Positions 1 to 7,734 of a DNA stretch of 42,398 bases are shown here, piece after piece (positions within the stretch are counted from its first letter, which is position 1; each line of letters begins with the position of its first letter). Source of the stretch: Lojkania enalia (Eukaryota > Ascomycota > Dothideomycetes > Pleosporales); assembly GCA_010094045.1 (NCBI GenBank), contig ML986605.1, positions 328,394 through 370,791 of the forward strand, in the 5' to 3' direction. A program made the position numbers and the translations under genes. The notes beneath the pieces were generated by a model, which saw only the letters and a program-made list of their open reading frames with translations, did no database searches and was not told the origin of the DNA.

Positions 1-109
1 AACTATTAAAGCGGCTAAACTATTAAAGCGGCTACTTTTTCTTAGCACAACAAATACTATATATAAAAAGTTAATTTACTTAATACTAATAAGAGATTCT
101 ATATATAAT

Positions 110-1560
110 ATACTTTTATCTAATTTAGAATTTTCCCTACTATCCTTTTAGCACGTACGAGCGTTATATCTAGTCTTACTATAGTTACTACAGTAGCGTT
201 AAGCTGGTTGAGCTCTTTCTTAAGTATCAGTACTATAAGTCTTCTTAAAGAGCTGAGAGTCTATAGATACTTTAGCAGCTATATATAAAGATCCCTCGCT
301 ATATAATACTATACTACTATACTAAATATACTTTCTTTTATATATTTTACGCTTAGTTACTTCTTCTAATTACTTTTTAAGCTTAGAGTTGCGAGCTTAA
401 AGAAGTATATTCTAATATAGCATTAACTTAGCACCTTTTATAAGCTGTAAGAATCTTTCTTACACCTCTTTTAATAATCGTATAAAAGACTTTCGTATAA
501 GTATTAATTGTACCTAAATTTATATATATTATTTAAAGTTTTAGACTACTAAAAGTCTTCTTATAAAAGTAGTTCTAGTAGAGTATATAGTTATATATTA
601 AGGCGATCTAATATAACCTACGCGTTTAGAGGAATAATTCCTATTACTTTAAAGGCCTTTTAACAGTTCTCGTATATAAATACGTTAAAAAACGCGTCCT
701 TAAAAGCTAGAAAAAAGCCTTCTTTATTAATATAGTAGACGCGTTAGCGCGTTAAGTCTTATATATACTATAAGTACTTCAACTTTAATAGTAAGAAGTA
801 AACTATATCAAGAGGCTGAAGTATATATAATAAATAAGAAGGTATATAAAGTATTAGGATCTTTCGTATAAAATAGTAATCTTTAAATTTCTAGTTAAGG
901 TAGCTTTTATAGCCGTCTAAAATAAGTAGCCTATATAACTCTATCTAACGTATCTTTATATACTTATTAAAGTACTTTAGCTACTTAAGACTAAGTATAT
1001 TATTTATCCAGCCGTTCTTAGAGACTAAAATTTTCTAATTATATAGTATACCTACTTCTTTATACTATATAGAGATATAGATACGTCCTTTATAGATAAT
1101 AAATAGTAGGGTTATATACGTAGTAGTATAGATGTTCTAGATAATTATAACCTACTTACAATTGTCTAGCTATACAAGAGTAGGTCTTATATAATATTCT
1201 AAACCTATAATAACCTTTATAATATTTATAATACCTATCTAAAAGTCTATTTTATTAAAGTTGTAGATATTATTATTATATATACTATATTTTACAATTA
1301 TATCCTATATAAGTTTAAACTATATATTAATAACCTCTAAATTCTCTTATTTTATTCTTTAGCAATCTTTTACTTAATTAAAGGCTATTTTAAGTTTATC
1401 TATATATATTATAAATTGTTTAGGCTAATTCTTTCCTATAGATATTCTACTATATACGCCTAATAGTTTATCTACTATATCTACTACTTTATATAGCTGG
1501 GGTGTAAATCCTTATAAATTAAGGTTAAAAATATATTGTACGATTATTTATTCTTCGATT
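110..1560 (-). pseudogene. Pogo-A copy 1 transposase relic (DDE_1 family)
   Basis: This is a decayed transposase of the pogo/Fot1 DDE family, which cuts and joins DNA at TA targets. Reading the minus strand gives the family's NGW..N..LKYFNKY block near 970-1045, and the catalytic motifs around it. The first aspartate lies in the NFDETGF-type motif near 1230-1250 and is now Asn. The second (ILDGYKS, codon at 915-917) and the third (PLDIVYF, codon at 807-809) are still Asp. A C-terminal zinc-knuckle remnant lies at about 151-192, with one Cys and the His position both changed to Tyr. In-frame TAA/TAG codons at former Gln and Trp positions rule out a working product. The N-terminal helix-turn-helix part is too decayed to delimit. 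Confidence 0.82.
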
Positions 1561-1792
1561 ATTATAAGCTTCTAGCAATTTAGTTATATATAAGGGTAAA
1601 ACGCAATTCTATAAAGTTAAGTAGAGAGTTGTTAATATCGTATATTAAAAGCTATAGCAGTATATTATACGCTCTTAAACTAGCCTAATTTATACGCCTA
1701 TAAGATAAGCTTAATTCTACCTTCTTATTAAATTAATAGAAGGTCGTATTATAGATTTATTATAGTTCGTACGTAGTATTTATAATACTAAG

Positions 1793-1840
1793 AAAAAGTA
1801 GCTGCTTTAATAGTTTAGCCGCTTTAATAGTAGAATATAT
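1793..1840. repeat. Right terminal inverted repeat of Pogo-A copy 1
   Basis: This 48 bp stretch is the reverse complement of the left end of Pogo-A copy 2 (3098-3145) with a few transitions. Two copies of a motif of about 17 bp containing GCGGCT lie side by side here. They are plausible transposase binding sites. TA follows at 1841-1842. Confidence 0.85.
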
Positions 1841-1842
1841 TA

Positions 1843-2466
1843 TAATCTTTACTATTTAGTATTTCGATTAGAACTATTTTACACGTTTTAATATAATAGT
1901 CTAGCTTCTAATAACGCTTATAATATTTTAGTTAATATAGTTAACTATAACTATTTAGGCCTTTTTATTCTATTTAACAGCTTTCTTATTTTTACTTTAC
2001 TAATTATAGCCTATTTAATATAGAGACGGTACTTATATTCTTAATTACCTTATATTTACGCTTCTTACTCTTTATAAGTATTATATTTACCGCTCGAAGA
2101 TCTCTATTCTCTATCTCTAAAAAAGACTACCTATACGCTATAGACATAATACTTTTTATAAAACTTGTAAGATCCTTAAGTATTAATATTAGTAAGCTAT
2201 TTTAATATTATTCTACGCGCTATTATATATATTATATCTAGTATTCTACTTCTAAACGATTATATAGTATTTATAACTACTATTTTATAGGTTCTAAAAG
2301 TAGTAGCGTTAGAGTTTATAAAACTTAAATATTAAGCTTTAAAATAATATAATCTAGACTAAATAGAACTAATCTAGACCTTCTGAAGCTTTTAGCTATA
2401 TTTTTATTAGTAATAGTATTATTAAAAGCCGCTTTAAATATAGATAGAAAGTCTTCTTTAATTATA
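1843..2466 (-). mobile_element. Pogo-D segment 1 of 4 (outermost DNA transposon)
   Basis: This is the C-terminal coding side of a further Fot1/pogo-like element, read on the minus strand and heavily RIP-mutated. It aligns piecewise with the Pogo-B copies. For example, the stretch ending in ctttaaatatag near 2440 matches the Pogo-B stretch ctttaaagtaggg near 5130. The sequence breaks at 2466, next to the small LTR-like element, and resumes at 3016 without loss once the duplicated TTATA is removed. The left terminal repeat of Pogo-D is not visible; it would lie left of Pogo-A copy 1 or has been lost. The other segments are 3016-3097, 30808-30829 and 32704-33708. Confidence 0.72.
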
Positions 2467-2567
2467 TGTTAGAAGCACGGCTCTACACCACTACGCTACT
2501 GCAACCAAAAGGTACGAATGATCAATATTACTGATTATGGGTGTAGAATAGTGTATATACCCTTACA
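2467..2567 (-). repeat. Left terminal repeat of the TRIM-like element
   Basis: 101 bp, starting TGTTAGAAGC and ending CCCTTACA on the plus strand. It is a direct copy of 2897-3010, differing mainly by transitions and by a 13 bp insertion in the other copy. It contains an A-box-like sequence on the minus strand (TAGCGTAGTGG, 2488-2498). Confidence 0.78.
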
Positions 2568-2569
2568 TT

Positions 2570-2580
2570 ATCTCCCTCCT
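2570..2580 (-). other. Putative polypurine tract of the TRIM-like element
   Basis: The minus strand reads AGGAGGGAGATAA directly before the TGTAAG start of the downstream terminal repeat. A purine run in this position is what LTR elements use to prime plus-strand DNA. It supports a minus-strand orientation for the element. Confidence 0.45.
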
Positions 2581-2798
2581 TAGCAGCGTACGCCCCGGAC
2601 GCTCTAAGAGATGCGATACATAAAGGCAGGTACTGAGACTTCTGGCTCTACTAGACCGACCCTCCAATCATCTCCAGCTACCTCTCTAATACGCCTACGC
2701 GGATGCGCTCATGCGTACGTGCCTATATATATACTAGACCTTCCAGCAACTCTCAGCGCAGCGCTTAAAGAGGCCGCCTTACGCTTCAGCTTTTTCAC

Positions 2799-2803
2799 AA
2801 AAA
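2799..2803 (-). terminator. Possible pol III terminator (T run on minus strand)
   Basis: On the minus strand five T residues follow the B-box-like sequence by about 30 nt. They lie in a short perfect inverted repeat, AGCTTTTT-CAC-AAAAAGCT (2788-2806). This would end a pol III transcript that started near the A box. The placement fits, but the motif is short and could be chance. Confidence 0.3.
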
Positions 2804-2830
2804 GCTTATTAGGCTGAACTAGCTCTTGTA

Positions 2831-2941
2831 CGAATCGAACTCGCGACCCCGTAGTGCCGCCCATCGACCCCGCACACCAGGTGATATTAATCATAATATT
2901 AGAAGCACGGCTCTACACCACGGCTCTACACCACTGCGCTA
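2831..2941 (-). promoter_or_regulatory. Possible internal RNA polymerase III promoter (A box and B box)
   Basis: On the minus strand, TAGCGCAGTGG (complement of 2931-2941) fits the tRNA A-box consensus TRGCNNARYNNGG as far as it extends. AGTTCGATTCG (complement of 2831-2841) matches 9 of 11 positions of the B-box consensus GGTTCGANNCC. They are about 90 bp apart, wider than in most tRNA genes but similar to intron-bearing ones. The first box lies in the terminal repeat and the second in the internal region. No complete tRNA cloverleaf can be folded by eye. Confidence 0.45.
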
Positions 2942-3010
2942 CTGCAACCAAAAGGTACGAATAATTAATATCGCTGATCATAGGTATAGAATAGTGTATA
3001 TACCCTTACA
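2897..3010 (-). repeat. Right terminal repeat of the TRIM-like element
   Basis: 114 bp. It is longer than the left copy by exactly 13 bp because CGGCTCTACACCA is tandemly duplicated at 2908-2933. In minus-strand orientation this is the upstream repeat. It begins TGTAAGGG at 3010 and contains the best A-box match (TAGCGCAGTGG, 2931-2941). Confidence 0.78.
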
Positions 3011-3015
3011 TTATA

Positions 3016-3097
3016 TAGTTAATATAGCACCGAATTAAGCTTTTAATCTCCTTACTATATACACGCTTTAATAGACTAAAACAGCCTATATTAAGTA
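3016..3097 (-). mobile_element. Pogo-D segment 2 of 4
   Basis: This 82 bp piece lies between the TRIM-like element and Pogo-A copy 2. It matches Pogo-B near 5170-5250 (tatagttaatata ... acaacctatat). On the minus strand it ends in the third catalytic motif of the transposase (LLNIGCF type), where the Asp codon is now Asn (complement of 3090-3092). The rest of that motif lies at 30808-30829, 27.7 kb away, because Pogo-A copy 2 is inserted between them with TA on both sides (3096-3097 and 30806-30807). Confidence 0.72.
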
Positions 3098-4413
3098 ATA
3101 TATTCTACTATTAAAGCGGCTAAACTATCGAAGCGGCTACTTTTTTTTAGTATTATAAATACTATATATAAACTATAATAAATCTATAATATAACCTTCT
3201 ATTAATTTAATAAGAAGGTAGAATTAAGCTTACCTTATAGGTATATAAATTAGGCTAGTTTAAGAGCGTATAATACGCTACTATAGCTTTTAATATATAA
3301 TATTAATAACTCTCTACTTAACTTTATAGAATTATATTTTACTCTTATATACAACTAAATTGCTAGAAGCTTATAGTAACCGAAGAATAAATAATCGTAT
3401 AATATATTCTTAACCTTAATTTACGAGGATTTACGCCCCAGCTATATAAGATAGTAGATATAGTAGATAAACTATTAGACGTATATAGTAGAATATCTAT
3501 AAGAAAGAATTAGTCTAAATAATTTATAGCGCGTATAAATAAGCTTAAAATAGCTTTTAATTAAGTAAAAGATTGCTAAAGAATAAAATAAGAGAATCTA
3601 GAGGTTATTAATATATAGTTTAAACTCGTATAGAATATAATTGCGAAATATAGTATATATAATAATAATATCTACAATTTTAATAAAATAGGCTTTTAGA
3701 TAGGTATTATTAATACTATAAAAGTTATTATAGGTTTAGAATATTATATAAGACCTACTTTTATATAGTTAGACGATTATAAGTAGGTTATAGTTATCTA
3801 GAGTATCTATACTACTATATATACAACCCTACTATTTATTATCTATAAAAGACGCGTCTATATCTTTATATAGTATAAAAAAGTAGGTATACTATATAAT
3901 TGGAAAATTTTAGTTTCTAAGAACGGCTGGATAAATAATATACTTAGTCTTAAGTAGCTAAAGTATTTTAATAAGTATATAAAGATGTGTTAGATAGAGT
4001 TATATAAGCTATTTATTTTAGACGGCTATAAAAGCTACCTTAACTAGGAATTTAAAGATTGCTACCTTATATAAAAGATTCTAATACTTTATATATCTTC
4101 TTATTTATCGTATATACTTTAGCCTCTTAATATAGTTTACTTCTTACTATTAAAGCTAAAGTATTTATAGCGTATATAAGACTTAGCATACTAATACGTC
4201 TACTATATTAATAAAGAAGACTTTCTTTTAGCCTTTAAGAACGCGTTTTTTAATATATTTACGTATAAGAACTATTAAAAGACTTTTAAAGTAATAGAAA
4301 TTATTCCTCTAAACGTATAGGTTATATTAAATTACTTTAATATATAATTATATACTCTACTAAAACTACTTCTATAAGAAGACTTTTAGTAGTTTAAAAC
4401 TCTAAGTAATATA
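3098..4413 (+). mobile_element. Pogo-A copy 2, left part
   Basis: This is the left 1,316 bp of a second Pogo-A element, in the opposite orientation to copy 1. It begins ATATATTCTACTATTAAAG after a TA in Pogo-D. Pogo-B copy 1 is inserted at 4414 at a TA target (4412-4413). The element resumes at 28516, and again at 30273 after the assembly gap. In Pogo-A copy 1 the two sides of this junction are continuous (near 520-540, reversed), which proves the split. The collapsed length is 1,849 bp. Confidence 0.88.
3390..4413 (+). pseudogene. Pogo-A copy 2 transposase relic, N-terminal and catalytic part
   Basis: Plus-strand remnant of a Fot1/pogo DDE transposase, interrupted by many TAA/TAG codons. 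In order it shows: a decayed DNA-binding region; the first catalytic motif YNFNKIGF (3673-3696), whose Asp is now Asn at 3682-3684; SKNGWINNILSLK (about 3913-3951); the second motif LDGYKS with Asp retained (4021-4023); and QPLNIVYF with the third Asp changed to Asn (4139-4141). The C-terminus with its zinc-knuckle remnant lies beyond the Pogo-B insertion, at about 28845-28920. Two of three catalytic residues and the frame are lost, so it is dead. Confidence 0.85.
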
Positions 4414-5501
4414 ACGTATAGTATAAGTAAGCTAATTACTTAAGCGAGCTAATTATAATGCTAAGACTATACTAAAATCGTGACTACTTTTCGTAAAATA
4501 TTATACTTTCTTATATTCTATTATACTATATAGTATAGTAGCCTATTCTTCTATATCTATAGTATTATTTTTACACGTCCGCGAGTTATGCTTAGCCTTA
4601 CTATACTACCTACAGTACTTTTAAGTTGGCTGGTCTCTATTAATATACGCCTTCTTTCTACTCTTCTTTCTATTAGTATAAGCGTTAAACTCTTTTAGAG
4701 TAGTTAATTAAGCGCCTTCTTTAATTATTAGGTTACCTTCCTTTTATATATACTTTCTTTTATCCGATTAATATTATATAGTAGCCTTATTAGCTACTTA
4801 AAACTTAGCAACCTAAGCGTATAATAGTATATTTTTATATATTATATATATAGTACCCTTTATAAACTATTTAAATACTTCTACTATTAAAATAGATAAG
4901 CTATTTAGGTACTTTTAAACTTTTAATCGAACGTATATAGATTAAGACCTAAATTTAATAGGATTACTTAATATTTTTAACTTCTAAGGGGTATCTTTAA
5001 CTATAGAAGGTATTAGTATATATAATCGAACTTTAAGCTTTAATAGTACTATATTTAAGTTAAATAGAATTAGACTAGCACCTCGAAAGCTATTTAGGAT
5101 ATTACTCTTTATAATTACTACGGTAAAAGCTACTTTAAAGTAGGGTAAGAACTCGATTTTCGTAATATAGTTAATATAACTGTATATTAGCTGCTCGACT
5201 TAGTACCTATACGTAGTCTTTAAAGGCGAGAAACAACCTATATCTAGTAGCTATAGTAGGTATAATAAATATAGAGGTATATAGAAAGTAATAATATTCT
5301 TTTCTTTATAGAACTACCTAAATTTAAGTAAGTTATAACTCTTATAGCTATTAAGAATTAGTAATTAATATATACTAATAGTATAATCCTTTATATACGT
5401 ATTAAAGTACTTTAACTACTTAATACTAATATTATTTATCGTCCAGCTGTTATTAGTAACTTATATAGCTTAGGTTAGTAGAATATTATCTCCTTTATAC
5501 T
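4414..5501 (-). mobile_element. Pogo-B copy 1, left part
   Basis: First 1,088 bp of a Pogo-B element whose transposase reads on the minus strand. It starts ACGTATAGTATAAG after TA. The end carries two tandem copies of a TAAGCGAGCT-type motif. The element stops at 5501, where Gypsy-B is inserted with ATACT duplicated (5497-5501 and 20398-20402). It continues at 20403-20514 and 27868-28513. The three pieces total 1,846 bp, against 1,872 bp for copies 2 and 3. The difference is a single 26 bp deletion near 28155. The transposase is unreadable through stops. Confidence 0.87.
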
Positions 5502-5804
5502 TATTACGGATGCTTATATATAGTTGGTTAATTATACTTTAAGTAGTTAACTCTATTACTATATATTATATATAAATATTAAAACGTTATATAAAGAATA
5601 GAAATATCTATATTATATAGGTTTTTATAGAGGCTAGGTCTATACTACTATACGGGCTAGCTGGGTTAGTAAAACCTTCCTCTATTATAGTTATAATAAG
5701 TCGGTTATATTTTAGCTAATAGCTAATAGCTGTTACTAGTAGCTAGTTTAGATATTATAGTAAGAGTAGTATAGGTATAGAAGTATTATAGTATTATTAT
5801 AATA
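5502..5804 (-). repeat. Gypsy-B left LTR (3' LTR in coding sense)
   Basis: 303 bp, matching 18221-18310 plus 20185-20397 across the full length. It is bounded by ATACT at 5497-5501. It is the intact reference that shows where Pogo-B copy 2 interrupted the other LTR. Confidence 0.87.
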
Positions 5805-5805
5805 G

Positions 5806-5818
5806 TACCCCTCTTTTA
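5806..5818 (-). other. Polypurine tract of Gypsy-B
   Basis: The minus strand reads AAAAGAGGGGTA immediately upstream of the left LTR. This is the expected plus-strand primer site and fixes the coding direction as minus. Confidence 0.6.
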
Positions 5819-6179
5819 ATTATAAGCTTTTATAAGTTAAGTCTTTATATTATATTTAGGTTATTTATAATTAAATAGTAGTTATTAATACTAGCGTTAG
5901 TTAAGATTATAGATATATTAGTACGATTAATTATTATTATATAGTAGTACTATACTAGAGATTAGGTTAGGTTATAGGCATATTAGCACAACTAGTAGTT
6001 AATAGTAGTACTATATTAGAGGTTAGGTCGGTTTAGTTTATATAGTAGTACTATACTAGAGATTAGTAGTAGTATTATTACAGGCGTCTAGAAATATACT
6101 TAGATTAGACCCTAGTATCTAATTAAAAATCCAGACGTAATATTATATTTAGGTCTTATTTATTTAGATTTCTAGTATA

Positions 6180-6378
6180 GTAATCTTCTATAATAGTTGT
6201 TTTAGTAAAGTTACTAGCCGGGTACTATTCTAGGTCGTAATAGCTAGTCTACTTAACTAGGTATTTATACTAGCGTCTCTATTAGTTATAGTAGAGGTCT
6301 TCTATTCGCTCGACGAGGTATTCTAGTTCTCTATTAATCTCGATAGGTTTAGGGTTATATACTTATTAACTAGACAAG
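6180..6378 (-). pseudogene. Gypsy-B chromodomain relic, cut off from its integrase
   Basis: The minus strand encodes a chromodomain-like stretch with the core QYKYLVKQTSYYDLE and PASNF, about 6190-6330. It lies downstream of the integrase that ends near 13440. The frame runs directly from the integrase tail, across the Gypsy-A insertion point, into this piece once the duplicated ACAAG is removed. In chromoviruses this domain tethers integrase to methylated H3K9, so its host element probably targeted heterochromatin. Stops at former Gln/Trp codons show it is dead. The stretch from 5819 to 6180 contains only decayed 3' sequence of the element, with nothing I can name. Confidence 0.7.
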
Positions 6379-6468
6379 TGTTACTAACCTAAATTCCTCG
6401 TATATATATAACGACTGCCGTTGCAGTCGTATGCGTACCGGGGCCTTATTTATATTAGGTTGGTTAGA
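6379..6468 (-). repeat. Gypsy-A left LTR with central hairpin
   Basis: 90 bp, beginning TGTTACTAACC. The ends are near-inverted (CTAACCTAA and TTAGGTTGG). In the middle is a perfect hairpin, ACGACTGC-CGTT-GCAGTCGT, at 6411-6430. The matching LTR at 13314-13403 differs mostly by transitions, with a few other changes. Confidence 0.83.
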
Positions 6469-7139
6469 GGTGGTAGCTTTAGTAAAGAGAGAGTATTAGG
6501 TTCGCCGGTTCTTTAAATGTAACAAGTATATTTAGAAGTCTAATAGAGTAACGAGATAAATCTGCGAGAATAACTATAAAGGACTTAATCTAAGTAAGAA
6601 GATCTTCTACCTTATATAGCTAAGTCTAAGACTGCTAAGTCTAGTCTATTAGGTCTATTAGGTCTGTCAGGTTCGTCCTACTATACCTAATACTTCTACT
6701 ATAGTTATATATATAGGTTGTACTATGCTTTATTATCTAACTAATTATCTCCCCAATTCCTATAGTTCTACTACTTACTATCTAATAACTAGTCCTTAAT
6801 ATACTACTACCTGTTAATACCTTATTAGTCCTTATCCGAGTCGACCTCTATAGTAGCTAATATTAAATTAAGCTCTAGCTATAGAAGCGGTACCTCTTAG
6901 CATTCTATATTTATAATACTTACTCTTCTTTTTATAGGTTTATCCCGAAGCTTCTTAATCTATTATCTTACCTATTCTGTTTAGGTGTAGTATCCTACTA
7001 TTATTAGTAGCTTATTTTAACTTCTAATATACTTAGTATAGGTATACTATAAGGCCGTATTTATATTTTTCTATTCCGGGGTCGGTACTTTATATATTCT
7101 AGTAGGTCCTACTCGACTTGCGAGTATGGCCCTATTCTT

Positions 7140-7700
7140 CTTCCTTTTCCCTTTCTACTATACTAAAGGTTTAACGCGAGAATACCTCTGCCTATAATTA
7201 CTATACTAGTTTCTTAATTCTTTTACTAGGTATTATAATAGATCCGCCTTACTGTTATTTAAACTATTAGTCTACAAACCGCGACTACTATAGTAATACT
7301 ATTCTTTCTTCTATATATAGAGAGTATTTTTCTTAAAGTTTATCCTACGATCTTTTCTTAACTAAGGGTACCCTTTACCGTTTCCTAGCGAATATGTTAA
7401 AGGCCTGTAAGGAGTCTACCTCTACCTATTAAGATTTTATAGCTATTAAGGAAGAGGGGATTTATTATTTAGAGGAATCCGCGTGTTACTGTTAGGCAGT
7501 TCTTTTTTGCTTAAAATATACTAAGAAGCACATTTGTTCTTTAGAGAAGTATAGTCTTAATCTTAGTAAATAAGAGGTGAAGTTAATAGAAGAGTAAGAG
7601 AAGTTGGAGGAAGAGGAGAGGAGATCTGCTGTATCCGAGGCGCTTTTTACTATCGTTTCGAGTTCTGTATAAGAGGCTTCTTTTATATTACTACTACTAT
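7140..7700 (+). pseudogene. Unidentified protein-like frame, antisense to Gypsy-A pol
   Basis: I do not recognise this protein. One plus-strand frame stays coherent for about 180 codons and is broken only by TAA/TAG, as expected of RIP acting on Gln codons. Clear stretches include LTKGTLYRFLANMLKACKES (from about 7357) and CSLEKYSLNLSK (about 7530-7567). A charged stretch rich in Glu and Lys (EKLEEEERR, about 7598-7625) looks able to form a coiled coil. Four Cys residues lie in about 30 codons before it (near 7485-7535), so a small zinc-binding fold is conceivable. It lies between the chromodomain and the 3' LTR of Gypsy-A, on the opposite strand. It could be an accessory gene of the element or a captured host fragment. 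6469-7140 holds only decayed sequence. Confidence 0.5.
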
Positions 7701-7734
7701 TACTTCCTAACTAGACTCTACTTAACAACCCGTC

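Larger units (their letters stand above)
1..1840 (-). mobile_element. Pogo-A copy 1, Fot1/pogo-like DNA transposon, RIP-degraded
   Basis: This is a Tc1/mariner-superfamily element of the Fot1/pogo type, with its transposase on the minus strand. The left end (1-39) and right end (1793-1840) are inverted copies of each other; each carries two tandem copies of a motif containing TTAAAGCGGCTA. The right end is followed by TA (1841-1842), the expected target duplication. Pogo-A copy 2, with its inserts removed, is about 1,849 bp. This copy is 1,840 bp in the window, so roughly 8-9 bp of the left tip is missing at the window edge. It lies directly against the left-hand piece of Pogo-D, and may be inserted in it near its end, but the left flank cannot be seen. 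Confidence 0.88.
2467..3010 (-). mobile_element. Small non-autonomous LTR-like (TRIM-like) element with tRNA-like boxes
   Basis: A 544 bp insertion in Pogo-D, bounded by 5 bp direct repeats TTATA (2462-2466 and 3011-3015; ATTATAT if 7 bp are counted). It has direct terminal repeats of 101 bp (2467-2567) and 114 bp (2897-3010) with TG...CA-type ends; the TG of the right copy is now TA. The internal part is only 329 bp and encodes nothing recognisable. On the minus strand a purine run (2570-2580) sits next to the left terminal repeat, where an LTR element has its polypurine tract. The minus strand also carries a tRNA-like A box, B box and T-run. Base composition is close to normal, unlike everything around it. 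It could instead be a tRNA-derived SINE with terminal duplications. No related autonomous element is seen here. Confidence 0.68.

Noticed and set aside
1..39. Subtelomeric or satellite repeat at the window start
   Set aside because: The repeated 17 bp unit is the twofold motif of the Pogo-A end, also present at 3105-3145, so no satellite is needed.
2611..2817. 68-codon plus-strand open frame in the TRIM-like element
   Set aside because: It is open only because this stretch escaped RIP. It has no recognisable domain, lies in non-coding internal sequence and overlaps an equally long frame on the other strand.
2709..2894. 61-codon minus-strand open frame
   Set aside because: It overlaps the preceding frame and the tRNA-like B-box region. 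No protein family signal and no sign of selection can be seen.
2820..2950. A genuine tRNA gene on the minus strand
   Set aside because: A- and B-box-like sequences are present, but the T-arm stem (GCGAG against CGTAC) is mispaired and no acceptor or anticodon stem can be formed. At best it is tRNA-derived.
2826..3038. 70-codon plus-strand open frame
   Set aside because: It crosses from the element's internal region through its terminal repeat and the target duplication into Pogo-D, so it cannot be an ancestral gene.
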